A stretch of DNA of 64,000 nucleotides from Pseudomonas reactans (GCF_013385825.1 NZ_JACAPG010000014.1:248001-312000), one strand, 5' to 3'. Shown: positions 1 through 8,521, counted from the first letter of the stretch. Made by a program: numbers and translations. Notes: a model not told the origin generated them from the sequence alone.

Positions 1-768
1 AAAGAGATGCTGCCGGTGGTGAACAAGCCACTGATTCAGTACGGCGTCGAAGAGGCTTTGGATGCCGGTCTGAACGAGATCTCAATCGTCACTGGTCGTG
101 GTAAGCGCGCGCTGGAAGACCACTTCGACATCAGCTACGAGCTGGAAAACCAGATCAAGGGCACCGACAAGGAGAAATACCTGGTCGGCATCCGCAAACT
201 GCTGGACGAGTGCTCGTTCTCCTACACCCGTCAGACCCAAATGAAAGGCCTCGGCCACGCGATCCTGACTGGTCGTCCACTGATCGGTGACGAACCGTTT
301 GCCGTGGTACTGGCGGATGACCTGTGTGTGAACCTGGAAGGCGACGGCGTGCTGACCCAGATGGTCAAGCTGTACCAGAAATACCGTTGCACCATCGTTG
401 CCGTGATGGAAGTGAACCCGACTGAAACCAACAAGTACGGCGTTATCGCCGGCGACGACATCGGCGATGGCCTGATCCGCGTGCGCGACATGGTTGAGAA
501 GCCGGCTCCGGAAGATGCGCCGTCGAACCTGGCGATCATCGGTCGTTACATCCTGACGCCGGACATCTTCAAGCTGATCGAGGAAACCGAGCCAGGCAAG
601 GGCGGCGAAATCCAGATCACCGACGCCTTGTTGAAGCAAGCCAAAGACGGTTGCGTGATTGCCTACAAGTTCAAGGGCCAGCGTTTCGACTGCGGCGGCG
701 CTGAAGGCTACATCGAAGCGACCAACTTCTGCTACGAGCACTTCTACAAGACGGGCAAGGCTTACTGA
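1..768 (+). CDS. galU: UTP-glucose-1-phosphate uridylyltransferase (5'-truncated by window edge)
   Basis: Makes UDP-glucose from UTP and glucose-1-phosphate in the cytoplasm, feeding exopolysaccharide, LPS and trehalose synthesis. The reading frame is open from base 1 and the visible part starts KEMLPVVNKPLIQYG, the conserved GalU motif after the nucleotide-binding loop, so roughly the first 24 residues lie outside the window. 255 residues are visible; about 280 is usual. Also seen: VLADDL, the VEKP motif (KPAPEDAPS), GKGGEIQITDAL and the C-terminal FDCGG typical of the family. The stop is followed by a strong intrinsic terminator. Identification is firm; the start cannot be seen. Confidence 0.95.
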   Translation, partial: KEMLPVVNKPLIQYGVEEALDAGLNEISIVTGRGKRALEDHFDISYELENQIKGTDKEKYLVGIRKLLDECSFSYTRQTQMKGLGHAILTGRPLIGDEPFAVVLADDLCVNLEGDGVLTQMVKLYQKYRCTIVAVMEVNPTETNKYGVIAGDDIGDGLIRVRDMVEKPAPEDAPSNLAIIGRYILTPDIFKLIEETEPGKGGEIQITDALLKQAKDGCVIAYKFKGQRFDCGGAEGYIEATNFCYEHFYKTGKAY

Positions 769-792
769 TTCATGCGGTAAGCGGCCTGTTCC

Positions 793-819
793 AAAAAAGC
801 CACCTTCGGGTGGCTTTTT
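793..819 (+). terminator. Intrinsic terminator of galU
   Basis: Stem AAAGCCACC / GGTGGCTTT around a TTCG tetraloop, followed by T residues, 25 bp after the galU stop and ahead of gor. The A-run on the 5' arm would let it also work in reverse. Confidence 0.9.
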
Positions 820-873
820 CGTTTTTCAGCCCCACGTAAGTCGGTATGCTGATGTCCTGCCGAGGAGAGTGAA

Positions 874-2232
874 ATGGCCTACGATTTTGACCTATATGTG
901 ATTGGCGCCGGTTCCGGCGGTGTTCGTGCGGCCCGTTTTGCCGCAGGCTTTGGTGCCAAAGTGGCCGTGGCGGAAAGCCGCTACTTGGGTGGCACCTGTG
1001 TCAACGTCGGCTGCGTGCCGAAAAAACTGTTGGTGTACGGCGCACACTTTGCCGAAGATTTTGAGCAAGCCAGCGGGTTTGGCTGGTCTCTGGGCGAGGC
1101 TGATTTTGATTGGGCCACCCTGATCGCCAACAAGGACCGCGAGATCAATCGCCTCAATGGCATTTACCGCAACCTGCTGGTCAACAGCGGTGTGACCCTG
1201 CATGAAGGGCATGCGCGCCTGGTGGATGCGCATCAGGTCGAGATCAATGGCGAGCGCTTTAGCGCCAAGCACATCTTGATCGCAACGGGTGGCTGGCCGC
1301 AGATTCCGGAGATTCCAGGGCGTGAACATGCCATTGGCTCCAATGAGGCGTTCTTCCTCAAGGAATTGCCGAAGCGTGTCCTGGTTGTCGGTGGAGGCTA
1401 TATCGCGGTCGAATTCGCAGGGATCTTCCATGGACTAGGCGCACAAACCACGCTGTTGTATCGCGGTGACCTGTTCCTGCGCGGCTTCGACGGTTCGGTG
1501 CGTACGCACCTGAAGGAAGAACTGACCAAGCGCGGCCTGGACCTGCAATTCAATGCGGATATCGAGCGCATCGACAAACAGGCGGATGGCAGTCTCAAGG
1601 CCACGCTGAAAGATGGTCGCGTGCTGGAAGCAGACTGTGTGTTCTACGCCACTGGCCGTCGTCCGATGCTGGACAACCTTGGGTTGGAGAACACGGGCGT
1701 GAAGCTCGACAAGCGTGGCTTCGTCGAGGTGGACGATCTGTACCAGACCGCCGAGTCGTCGATCCTGGCCATCGGCGACGTAATCGGGCGCGTGCAACTG
1801 ACACCGGTTGCGTTGGCCGAAGGCATGGCTGTAGCGCGTCGTCTGTTCAAGCCTGAGCAGTATCGTCCGGTAGATTACGCCATGATCCCGACGGCGGTGT
1901 TCAGCCTGCCGAACATTGGTACTGTTGGCCTGACCGAAGAGGAAGCGAAAGAGAAGGGTCATAAGGTGCAGATCTTCGAAAGCCGTTTCCGGCCAATGAA
2001 GCTGACCCTGACGGAGTGTCAGGAAAAAACCCTGATGAAGCTGGTGGTCGACGCTGACACCGACCAGGTCCTGGGTTGCCACATGGTCGGTCCGGATGCT
2101 GGCGAGATCGTCCAGGGCTTGGCGATCGCGCTCAAGGCGGGCGCGACCAAACAGCATTTCGACGACACTATCGGCGTGCACCCCACGGCGGCGGAAGAGT
2201 TCGTCACCATGCGCACGCCAGTGGCGGGCTGA
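874..2232 (+). CDS. gor: Glutathione-disulfide reductase
   Basis: NADPH-dependent FAD flavoenzyme that reduces GSSG to GSH in the cytoplasm. 452 aa, normal for the family. N-terminal FAD fold GAGSGG (residues 11-16); redox-active disulfide GGTCVNVGCVPKK with Cys42 and Cys47; NADPH fold GGGYIAVEFAG near 170; FAD motif ATGRRP and AIGDV near 300; C-terminal catalytic HPTAAEE near 437. Glutathione rather than dihydrolipoamide or mercury specificity is inferred from overall similarity and the arginines after the NADPH fold. Start ATG follows GAGGAG. The stop abuts, with no gap, the stop of the convergent coiled-coil gene. Confidence 0.96.
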   Translation: MAYDFDLYVIGAGSGGVRAARFAAGFGAKVAVAESRYLGGTCVNVGCVPKKLLVYGAHFAEDFEQASGFGWSLGEADFDWATLIANKDREINRLNGIYRNLLVNSGVTLHEGHARLVDAHQVEINGERFSAKHILIATGGWPQIPEIPGREHAIGSNEAFFLKELPKRVLVVGGGYIAVEFAGIFHGLGAQTTLLYRGDLFLRGFDGSVRTHLKEELTKRGLDLQFNADIERIDKQADGSLKATLKDGRVLEADCVFYATGRRPMLDNLGLENTGVKLDKRGFVEVDDLYQTAESSILAIGDVIGRVQLTPVALAEGMAVARRLFKPEQYRPVDYAMIPTAVFSLPNIGTVGLTEEEAKEKGHKVQIFESRFRPMKLTLTECQEKTLMKLVVDADTDQVLGCHMVGPDAGEIVQGLAIALKAGATKQHFDDTIGVHPTAAEEFVTMRTPVAG

Positions 2233-3240
2233 TCAGCTCTCGGGCGTTGCCTCTGGCGCCGTTGCAACGGCGGCCGCCAGTCGCAATGCCTCGACGCTGG
2301 CCTGGGCTTTGATCAGCTCCAATTCCAGGGTTTTGTTGGATTGCTGGTGTTCGGCCAGCGCTTCCTGGCGTGACTGGCTCTCCAGCACCGCCACTCGCAG
2401 GCGTTCCTGAAGCAGGGTGCGTTCGCTGTCGATCACGCCAACCTGTTCGCTCAACTTGAGTTGCTGGGCCTGATCCTTGCGAGATTGTTCCTGCAGTGCC
2501 GTCAGTTCTTTCATCGTTACCCGATGCTCGATCAACAGTCGCTCATTGTCGCGATGCAGTTGGGTGATTTCATCCTGACGCACCATTGCGCTTTGCTGTG
2601 CCTGGCGCAGTTCTGCCTGGACCTGTTGCAGTTGGCCTTCGTGACGACGCTGTTCCTGCTCACGCTGCTCCTTGATCGCATTACGGTAATGCTCCAAGGC
2701 ATCCCTTGCGTGCAGGTGCTTTTCTTCCAGCGAGCGAATCTGTTCGTCCTTGTCGTTGATCCGTAATTCGTAATCGCTGCACGCCTGGCTCAGCCCGGCG
2801 TTACGGGTTTGCTCGGTCTGCAGGCTGGTGCTGGCTGTTTGCAGGGCCGCGCTTTCTTCTGCCAGGGCGGCGGCCTGGATATCAAATTGTTGCTTGAGTT
2901 GACCGTGTGTTTCCTCAAGGGCTTCCACTTGGGCGAGCAGGGCGGCTTTCTGTTGCTCGAACTGTGCCAGGGCCAGGTCGATAGGCTCCTGGGCTTTCTC
3001 CTTCAAACGTTGCGCCAGGCGCGCTACCAGTTCGCCAAGTTCGTCGTCGATCGGCGCCTCGGTGATGGTGACTCGGGTTTCGCTCTCATCCAGCTCCTTC
3101 AGATAGCGATGAATCGTGGTTTTCGAGCCGGTATTGCCCATTTCGATGCGTACGGCATCGATGCTGGGGTTTTCGCCGCGAGCGAGGATTGCCAGGCGTG
3201 CTGTTTGAACGACTGCTTTGTTGATGCCGCCACGAGCCAT
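2233..3240 (-). CDS. KfrA-like coiled-coil DNA-binding protein
   Basis: 335 aa. Residues 1-55 match the KfrA N-terminal DNA-binding domain: ARGGINKAVVQTARL, then a GNTGSKTTIHRYLKEL helix. From about 70 to 320 the protein is an almost continuous Glu/Gln/Ala-rich coiled coil. KfrA of IncP plasmids is an autorepressor and accessory partition protein that binds operators through the N-domain and multimerises through the coil. This copy is chromosomal and divergent from a tyrosine recombinase, with an AT-rich intergenic region holding inverted repeats, so autoregulation or control of the recombinase is a reasonable inference. RBS GGAGA precedes the ATG. Confidence 0.8.
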   Translation of the reverse strand: MARGGINKAVVQTARLAILARGENPSIDAVRIEMGNTGSKTTIHRYLKELDESETRVTITEAPIDDELGELVARLAQRLKEKAQEPIDLALAQFEQQKAALLAQVEALEETHGQLKQQFDIQAAALAEESAALQTASTSLQTEQTRNAGLSQACSDYELRINDKDEQIRSLEEKHLHARDALEHYRNAIKEQREQEQRRHEGQLQQVQAELRQAQQSAMVRQDEITQLHRDNERLLIEHRVTMKELTALQEQSRKDQAQQLKLSEQVGVIDSERTLLQERLRVAVLESQSRQEALAEHQQSNKTLELELIKAQASVEALRLAAAVATAPEATPES

Positions 3241-3295
3241 AGGGTCTCCGTCGATTTCATAATGTGGTACGTAACACGTATATACATACTATATC

Positions 3296-3327
3296 ACGAA
3301 TAAAAATTCGTTCAAATTCACGAATTA
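3296..3327. promoter_or_regulatory. Repeated ACGAAT operator-like sites between kfrA-like gene and integrase
   Basis: Perfect palindrome ACGAAT-AAAA-ATTCGT (3296-3311) followed by a second CACGAAT copy (about 3320-3326), inside an AT-rich 170-bp divergent intergenic region. A second inverted repeat GGGATA-N9-TATCCC lies at 3334-3354. The layout resembles autoregulatory operators of KfrA-type proteins. Function is inferred. Confidence 0.4.
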
Positions 3328-3410
3328 ACAGATGGGATATTGGCGTATTATCCCGTGTCATAAGCATTTAATCCGCGAAAGTAACTGCCCGCAGTACGAA
3401 TAGGCCTTTC

Positions 3411-4337
3411 ATGAGTGATTTGGATCGTTACCTCAACGCCGCCACCCGCGATAACACGCGACGTAGTTATCGTGCGGCCATCGAGCATTTCGAAGTGAGC
3501 TGGGGAGGGTTCCTGCCCGCGACCAGCGACAGCGTGGCGCGTTATCTGGTGGCGCATGCTGGAGTCTTGGCGGTCAACACGCTGAAGCTGCGGCTGTCGG
3601 CACTGGCGCAGTGGCATACGAGCCAAGGTTTTCCCGACCCGACCAAGGCGCCGGTGGTGCGCAAAGTGCTCAAGGGCATTCGTGCCGTGCACCCAGCGCA
3701 GGAGAAGCAAGCCGAGCCTTTGCAACTCAAACACCTTGAGCAGGTGGTGGCTTCTCTTGAGAAGGAGGCGAAAGACGCAGCCCACGACCTGTCTCGGCTA
3801 CTGCGCGCCAAGCGCGACACTGCATTGATCCTGCTGGGCTTCTGGCGCGGCTTTCGCAGCGATGAGCTGTGCCGCCTCGAGATTGAACATGTGCAAGCGA
3901 CGCCCGGCGCGGGCATCAGCCTGTATCTGCCGCGTAGCAAAAGCGACCGCGACAACCTCGGCAAGACCTTTCACACCCCAGCGCTGCTGCGCCTGTGCCC
4001 GGTGCAGGCCTACAGCGAGTGGCTCAGCGCCTCGGCCTTGGTGCGTGGCCCGGTGTTTCGCGGCATCGATCGCTGGGGCAACCTGGGGGAGGAGGGGCTG
4101 CACCCCAACAGTGTGATCCCGCTGCTGCGCCAGGCGCTGAAGCGCGCCGGCATCCCCGCCGAGCAATACACCAGCCACTCATTGCGCCGAGGCTTCGCCA
4201 CCTGGGCCCATCGCAGCGGCTGGGATTTGAAGTCATTGATGAGTTACGTCGGCTGGAGCGACATGAAATCCGCCATGCGCTATGTTGAAGCGACGCCCTT
4301 TCTTGGCATGACCCTGGCGACGCCACCGCTGCTTTGA
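3411..4337 (+). CDS. Tyrosine-type site-specific recombinase/integrase
   Basis: 308 aa with a SAM-like core-binding N-domain (LDRYLNAATRDNTRRSYRAA, residues about 4-90) and a phage-integrase catalytic domain (about 105-300). Catalytic residues are visible: Arg I in GFWRGFRSDEL, His-x-x-Arg in SHSLRRGFATW, Trp/His box in YVGWSD, and the nucleophile Tyr in AMRYVEA. The protein looks intact. No cargo, attachment repeats or other phage genes are adjacent: the next gene is ahpC and the divergent neighbour is KfrA-like. It is therefore a resident recombinase or relic rather than part of an evident island. Substrate unknown. Confidence 0.88.
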   Translation: MSDLDRYLNAATRDNTRRSYRAAIEHFEVSWGGFLPATSDSVARYLVAHAGVLAVNTLKLRLSALAQWHTSQGFPDPTKAPVVRKVLKGIRAVHPAQEKQAEPLQLKHLEQVVASLEKEAKDAAHDLSRLLRAKRDTALILLGFWRGFRSDELCRLEIEHVQATPGAGISLYLPRSKSDRDNLGKTFHTPALLRLCPVQAYSEWLSASALVRGPVFRGIDRWGNLGEEGLHPNSVIPLLRQALKRAGIPAEQYTSHSLRRGFATWAHRSGWDLKSLMSYVGWSDMKSAMRYVEATPFLGMTLATPPLL

Positions 4338-4364
4338 GATTTCTTCTATTAATACAGTCACCTG

Positions 4365-4401
4365 ATAGGGAAAACCAATCGTCAGCATCAGGTTTGCCAA
4401 T
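4365..4401 (+). promoter_or_regulatory. Candidate OxyR-binding site upstream of ahpC
   Basis: ATAG-N7-CAAT-N7-ATCA-N7-CAAT matches the tetrameric OxyR consensus (ATAG-N7-CTAT repeated with N7) at 12 of 16 positions with exact spacing. It ends about 23 bp before the -10-like TAGGAT at 4425-4430, so it abuts or overlaps the -35 region, the usual place for activation. OxyR control of ahpC is known in other pseudomonads; here it is inferred. Confidence 0.6.
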
Positions 4402-4424
4402 GAGCCATCGGTCGAGAGAGTGGG

Positions 4425-4430
4425 TAGGAT
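4425..4430 (+). promoter_or_regulatory. Possible -10 element of the ahpC promoter
   Basis: TAGGAT, 51 bp before the ahpC ATG and downstream of the OxyR-like site; no good -35 hexamer is seen, as expected for an activator-dependent promoter. Confidence 0.35.
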
Positions 4431-4481
4431 TCACTTCATCAACTTGCTAAGCCCTTCTACAAACCTGACGGAGAGTCAACG

Positions 4482-5045
4482 ATGCCTATCATCAACAGCC
4501 AAGTAAAACCGTTCAAAGCTACCGCCTACAAAAACGGCAACTTCGTAGACGTGACCGACGCTGACCTGAAAGGCAAATGGTCCGTGGTGTTCTTCTACCC
4601 AGCCGACTTCACTTTCGTTTGCCCAACCGAACTGGAAGACCTGGCTGACAACTACGCCGAATTCCAGAAGCTGGGCGTCGAGATCTACAGCGTGTCCACC
4701 GACACCCACTTTGCCCACGCTGCCTGGCACAACACTTCGCCAGCTATCGGCAAAATCCAATACACCATGATCGGCGACCCAACCCTGACTATCTCCCGCA
4801 ACTTCGACGTACTGATCGAAGAAGCTGGCCTGGCAGACCGCGGTACTTTCGTGATCAACCCAGAAGGTCAGATCAAGATCGTTGAGCTGAACGACGGTGG
4901 TGTTGGCCGTGACGCTTCCGAGCTGCTGCGCAAAATCAAAGCGGCTCAATACGTTGCTGCCCACCCAGGCGAAGTGTGCCCAGCCAAGTGGAAAGAAGGC
5001 GAAGCCACCCTGGCTCCGTCCCTGGACCTGGTCGGCAAGATCTAA
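4482..5045 (+). CDS. ahpC: Alkyl hydroperoxide reductase subunit C (peroxiredoxin)
   Basis: 187 aa typical 2-Cys peroxiredoxin reducing H2O2, organic peroxides and peroxynitrite. Peroxidatic Cys47 in TFVCPTEL; resolving Cys near 166 in HPGEVCPAKW; the C-terminal tail after it is the usual flexible arm. Codon use is strongly biased (AAC, ATC, CTG, GGC), as in highly expressed genes. RBS GGAGAG is 8 bp before the ATG. A strong terminator separates it from ahpF, so AhpC is probably made in excess of AhpF, its electron donor. Confidence 0.97.
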   Translation: MPIINSQVKPFKATAYKNGNFVDVTDADLKGKWSVVFFYPADFTFVCPTELEDLADNYAEFQKLGVEIYSVSTDTHFAHAAWHNTSPAIGKIQYTMIGDPTLTISRNFDVLIEEAGLADRGTFVINPEGQIKIVELNDGGVGRDASELLRKIKAAQYVAAHPGEVCPAKWKEGEATLAPSLDLVGKI

Positions 5046-5100
5046 GTCTGTGAAGTCTCAAGGGCGGTATTCCGCACTTAAGTAAGCTGCATCCGCCCCC

Positions 5101-5137
5101 AAAACGCCCGGGCGAGATTCGCTCGGGCGTTTTTTTG
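5101..5137 (+). terminator. Intrinsic terminator between ahpC and ahpF
   Basis: AAAACGCCCGGGCGA / TCGCTCGGGCGTTTTTTT hairpin with a seven-T tail, 55 bp after the ahpC stop. ahpF expression must come from readthrough or its own promoter. Confidence 0.9.
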
Positions 5138-5172
5138 TCTGCAATAAACCGAATGAACAGGAAATCGCCCGT

Positions 5173-6738
5173 ATGTTGGACGCCAATCTTAAAGCTCAGT
5201 TGAAGTCATACCTGGAACGGGTCACCCAGCCGATCGAGATCGTCGCCTCCCTCGATGACGGCGCGAAATCCCAGGAAATGCTTGCCCTTTTGCAGGATGT
5301 TGTCAGCCTCACGACGCTGATTACCCTGAAAACCGATGGTGATGATGCGCGTAAGCCGTCGTTTTCCATCAACCGCCCGGGTGCCGAGATCAGCCTGCGT
5401 TTCGCCGGCATCCCCATGGGCCATGAATTCACTTCGTTGGTGTTGGCCTTGCTGCAAGTCGGTGGCCACCCGTCGAAGGCCAGTGTCGAAGTGATTGAAC
5501 AGATTCGCGCCCTTAAAGGCGAGTTCAGCTTCGAGACTTACTTCTCGCTGTCCTGCCAGAACTGCCCGGACGTGGTCCAGGCGCTGAACCTGATGGCCGT
5601 GCTCAACCCGAACATCCGCCACGTCGCCATCGACGGCGCGCTGTTCCAGGCTGAAGTCGACGAGCGCCAGATCATGGCGGTGCCCAGTGTTTACCTGAAC
5701 GGTGTGAACTTCGGCCAGGGTCGCATGGGCCTGGAAGAGATCCTTGCCAAGCTCGACACCAGCGGCATCGAAAAAGCCGCCGAGAAAATCAGCGCCAAAG
5801 ACGCCTTTGATGTACTCGTCGTCGGCGGTGGCCCGGCCGGTTCCTCAGCTGCGATCTACGCCGCACGTAAAGGCATCCGCACTGGCGTCGCTGCCGAGCG
5901 TTTTGGCGGCCAAGTGCTGGACACCATGTCCATCGAGAACTTCATCTCGGTACAAGAAACCGAAGGGCCGAAACTGGCCAGCGCTTTGGAAGCCCACGTA
6001 CGCCAATACGACGTGGACATCATGAACCTCCAACGCGCCAGTAGCCTGGTGCCTGCGAAAAACGTCGGCGACTTGCACGAAATCCGTTTTGAAAGCGGTG
6101 CGACCCTCAAGTCCAAGACCGTGATCCTGGCCACCGGTGCCCGCTGGCGCGAAATGGGTGTGCCGGGCGAGCAGGAATACAAGGCTAAAGGCGTGTGCTT
6201 CTGCCCGCACTGCGACGGTCCGTTGTTCAAGGGCAAGCGTGTGGCGGTGATCGGCGGCGGTAACTCCGGCGTTGAAGCGGCCATCGACCTGGCCGGTATC
6301 GTCAGCCACGTGACCTTGCTTGAGTTCGACAGCAAGTTGCGCGCCGACGCCGTTTTGCAGCGCAAGCTCTACAGCCTTCCGAACGTTGACGTGATCACCA
6401 GTGCGTTGACCAGCGAAGTGAAAGGCGATGGTCAAAAGGTCACCGGCCTGGCGTACAAGGACCGTGACAGCGGCGAGTTCAAGACCATCGACTTGGAAGG
6501 GATCTTTGTACAGATTGGTTTGCTGCCCAATACCGATTGGCTCAAAGGCACGGTAGAACTGACGCCACGCGGCGAGATCATCGTCGATGCGCGGGGTGAG
6601 ACTTCATTGCCGGGTGTATTCGCCGCCGGTGATGTGACAACGGTGCCGTACAAGCAGATCGTGATTGCGGTGGGCGAGGGCGCCAAGGCTTCCCTGAGTG
6701 CTTTCGATCACTTGATCCGGACTTCCGCCCCGGCGTAA
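5173..6738 (+). CDS. ahpF: Alkyl hydroperoxide reductase subunit F
   Basis: 521 aa NADH-dependent flavoprotein that re-reduces AhpC. The N-terminal tandem thioredoxin-like module (1-200) carries CQNC near residues 128-131. The thioredoxin-reductase-like part begins with the FAD fold VVGGGPAGSSAAIYAARKG near 215, followed by the second redox centre CPHC near 345, the NAD fold IGGGNSGVEAAIDLAG, and the C-terminal FAD motif GVFAAGDVT. Length and motifs are complete. It lies 127 bp after ahpC, beyond a terminator. Confidence 0.97.
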   Translation: MLDANLKAQLKSYLERVTQPIEIVASLDDGAKSQEMLALLQDVVSLTTLITLKTDGDDARKPSFSINRPGAEISLRFAGIPMGHEFTSLVLALLQVGGHPSKASVEVIEQIRALKGEFSFETYFSLSCQNCPDVVQALNLMAVLNPNIRHVAIDGALFQAEVDERQIMAVPSVYLNGVNFGQGRMGLEEILAKLDTSGIEKAAEKISAKDAFDVLVVGGGPAGSSAAIYAARKGIRTGVAAERFGGQVLDTMSIENFISVQETEGPKLASALEAHVRQYDVDIMNLQRASSLVPAKNVGDLHEIRFESGATLKSKTVILATGARWREMGVPGEQEYKAKGVCFCPHCDGPLFKGKRVAVIGGGNSGVEAAIDLAGIVSHVTLLEFDSKLRADAVLQRKLYSLPNVDVITSALTSEVKGDGQKVTGLAYKDRDSGEFKTIDLEGIFVQIGLLPNTDWLKGTVELTPRGEIIVDARGETSLPGVFAAGDVTTVPYKQIVIAVGEGAKASLSAFDHLIRTSAPA

Positions 6739-6755
6739 ATCCGCAGGCGGAAATG

Positions 6756-6786
6756 AAAAACCCCATGAGCAATCATGGGGTTTTTT
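6756..6786. terminator. Bidirectional terminator between ahpF and gloA
   Basis: AAAAACCCCATGA-GCAA-TCATGGGGTTTTTT, a near-perfect stem with A and T tracts on both sides, lying between convergent ahpF and gloA and serving both. Confidence 0.92.
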
Positions 6787-6788
6787 CG

Positions 6789-7310
6789 TTACAGCGGTGC
6801 GGGCTGGATAATCTCGACCCAGTACGCGTCCGGGTCCTTGATGAAGGCCAGGCTCTTCATGCGGCCATCGCTCAGGCGCTTCTGGAAGTCGCAGCCCAGG
6901 GCTTCGAAACGTTCGCAGGCAGCGACGATATCCGGTACCGAGATGCAGATATGGCCAAAGCCACGCGGGTCGGTATTGCCATTGTGGTAGGTAAAGTCGG
7001 CGTCGTTTTCGGTACCGTGGTTGTGGGTCAGTTCCAAGATGCCTGGGATCGACTTCATCCACTGAGTGCGCTCGGCGGCGTCGGCCGGGATCTGGGATTT
7101 GTCCACCAGGGCCAGGAAGTACAGGCTGAATTCGGCTTCCGGAAAATCGCGTTTCTCAACCAGGGAAAAACCCAGGACGCGGGTGTAGAAGTCCAGCGAC
7201 TTGGTGATGTCCTTGACCCGCAGCATGGTGTGGTTGAACACGAAGTTCGTGGTGGCGGTGTCAGGTTGGGCGGTAACGCCCGGGAAAGTGTTCAGTTCGT
7301 GCAGGCTCAT
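6789..7310 (-). CDS. gloA: Lactoylglutathione lyase (glyoxalase I, long type)
   Basis: 173 aa. Converts the hemithioacetal of methylglyoxal and glutathione to S-lactoylglutathione. Two VOC/glyoxalase modules carry the four expected metal ligands: His in NHTMLRV, Glu in ILELTHNHG, His in GFGHICIS and Glu in YWVEIIQP. The length and the insert between the modules match the longer, zinc-type enzymes (GloA3-like of P. aeruginosa) rather than the ~130-aa nickel type; metal preference is inferred. Start at MSLHELN is chosen because GGAGGG lies just upstream; the in-frame extension further upstream is not family-like. Confidence 0.93.
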   Translation of the reverse strand: MSLHELNTFPGVTAQPDTATTNFVFNHTMLRVKDITKSLDFYTRVLGFSLVEKRDFPEAEFSLYFLALVDKSQIPADAAERTQWMKSIPGILELTHNHGTENDADFTYHNGNTDPRGFGHICISVPDIVAACERFEALGCDFQKRLSDGRMKSLAFIKDPDAYWVEIIQPAPL

Positions 7311-7506
7311 GGGCCCTCCAGAAAAAATGGGGCAAACGCGGCTCTGAAATGTGAGCGGTTCCTTGGCTTGCGGCTGGCATCCGTGCAGCCGGCCCATGAT
7401 ACGCAAGGCTCGCCCCAGGCGCCAAATGAAAAAGCCCATGCAGGCCTTGCGACACAGGGGCGCCGAGGCTCAAACTTTGGCGCTTGAACCTTGGATATTT
7501 TTCGCA

Positions 7507-8043
7507 ATGATCGCATTTCGTAAACCGCTGTTGAGCGCTGTGTGTTTGCTGGTGGGCAGTTCCTGCGTACTGGCGGCCGACCCCGAAATTCACTGGCCCA
7601 GTGGCTGGCAGGTAGAAGAGATTGTGCCGGATGGCGAAGCGCCTGCCAAACCCCAGGCGGTGTCGCGCCAGCGTGCAATCAAGAATGATGAAAATGGCAC
7701 GACCTTGATGGTGATGGAGTTGACCGGTACGCCGATTGAAGCGGGGCATAAGGTTAATCTACAAGGCGTACTGCTGGAGATGCGCAAGTCCATCCAGAAA
7801 GATTTTGCCCTGGGTGGTTATCAAAGTGTGTGCAGCAAGATGCGCCCTACAACATTGAGCCGTCTTGAGGCGCTGGAAACTACTTGCGTGATAACCGAAA
7901 ACGGGCGCCACGTGCTTTCGCAAACATTGGTGGGCGCGGTTGATGTCGATAAGGCGTATGTTTTTTCATACGCGGGGCAGGCGGATGCGTACGAAGCAAG
8001 CAAGGACGAAGTCAGCTCGGTGCGCGATAGCCTCAAACTTTAA
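7507..8043 (+). CDS. Secreted DUF4946-like hypothetical protein
   Basis: 178 aa. An N-terminal signal peptide (FRKPLLSAVCLLVGSSCVLAA, cleavage likely after ALA near residue 23) points to the periplasm. The mature start EIHWPSGWQVEE and the rest resemble the DUF4946 family found mainly in pseudomonads, from memory of the family only. Two cysteines (VCSKM, TTCVIT) could form a disulfide. Function unknown. Start ATG at 7507 is chosen over longer in-frame extensions because it places the signal peptide at the N-terminus. A terminator follows. Confidence 0.75.
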   Translation: MIAFRKPLLSAVCLLVGSSCVLAADPEIHWPSGWQVEEIVPDGEAPAKPQAVSRQRAIKNDENGTTLMVMELTGTPIEAGHKVNLQGVLLEMRKSIQKDFALGGYQSVCSKMRPTTLSRLEALETTCVITENGRHVLSQTLVGAVDVDKAYVFSYAGQADAYEASKDEVSSVRDSLKL

Positions 8044-8111
8044 GTGTGTAATCTTCGACGATTCTGAACATTATGAAACGTTATTTAAGTTCGATTCCGA
8101 ACCGCCGAACT

Positions 8112-8140
8112 AAAAAAGCCCCGCATAAGCGGGGCTCTTT
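8112..8140. terminator. Terminator between DUF4946-like gene and mvaU-like gene
   Basis: AAAAAAGCCCCGC-ATAA-GCGGGGCTCTTT hairpin between two convergent genes. Confidence 0.85.
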
Positions 8141-8155
8141 GTTAGTGCGGTGTGA

Positions 8156-8521
8156 TCAGCCGCGAAGCCAGGAATCTACAGTGGCAGCGCCGTACTGTTC
8201 TTTCCAGGCCTTGAGGCCGCGGTGATTGCCGCCTTTGGTTTCGATCAGCTCACCGGTGTGCGGGTTATGGTAAACCTTGACCACGCGTGCGCGGCGCTGT
8301 TTTGGTGCGGTAGCGGCAGCAGCGCCGGACTTGCCCGGGTTTGGATCAAGGATCGAAATGATGTCGCGCAGGCCTTTGCCGTAGGTCTTCATCAGGCCCT
8401 GGAGCTTTTCTTCGAATTCGATTTCTTTCTTCAGGCCGGCATCGTTCTTCAGGGATTCCAGCTGGGCAAGCTGCTCTTGAAGGGCTTTTTCGGCTGCGCG
8501 AAATTCGGCGAGTCTGGACAA
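8156..8521 (-). CDS. mvaU: MvaT/MvaU-family H-NS-like nucleoid protein (TTG start)
   Basis: 121 aa. Xenogeneic silencer that oligomerises on AT-rich DNA. The N-terminal coiled coil SRLAEFRAAEKALQEQLAQL (2-60) is the oligomerisation domain; the C-terminal part VVKVYHNPHTGE...GNHRGLKAWKEQYG is the DNA-binding domain. The sequence resembles the MvaU/MvaV branch more than MvaT. The start is read as TTG at 8519-8521: GGAGT lies seven bases upstream and the family begins at this point, whereas the upstream ATG at 8557 would add 12 non-family residues. The exact paralogue name is less sure than the family. Confidence 0.88.
   Translation of the reverse strand: MSRLAEFRAAEKALQEQLAQLESLKNDAGLKKEIEFEEKLQGLMKTYGKGLRDIISILDPNPGKSGAAAATAPKQRRARVVKVYHNPHTGELIETKGGNHRGLKAWKEQYGAATVDSWLRG

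Noticed and set aside
3241..3410. dif- or att-like site for the integrase
   Set aside because: AT-rich with inverted repeats, but no match to Pseudomonas dif and no second copy in the window.
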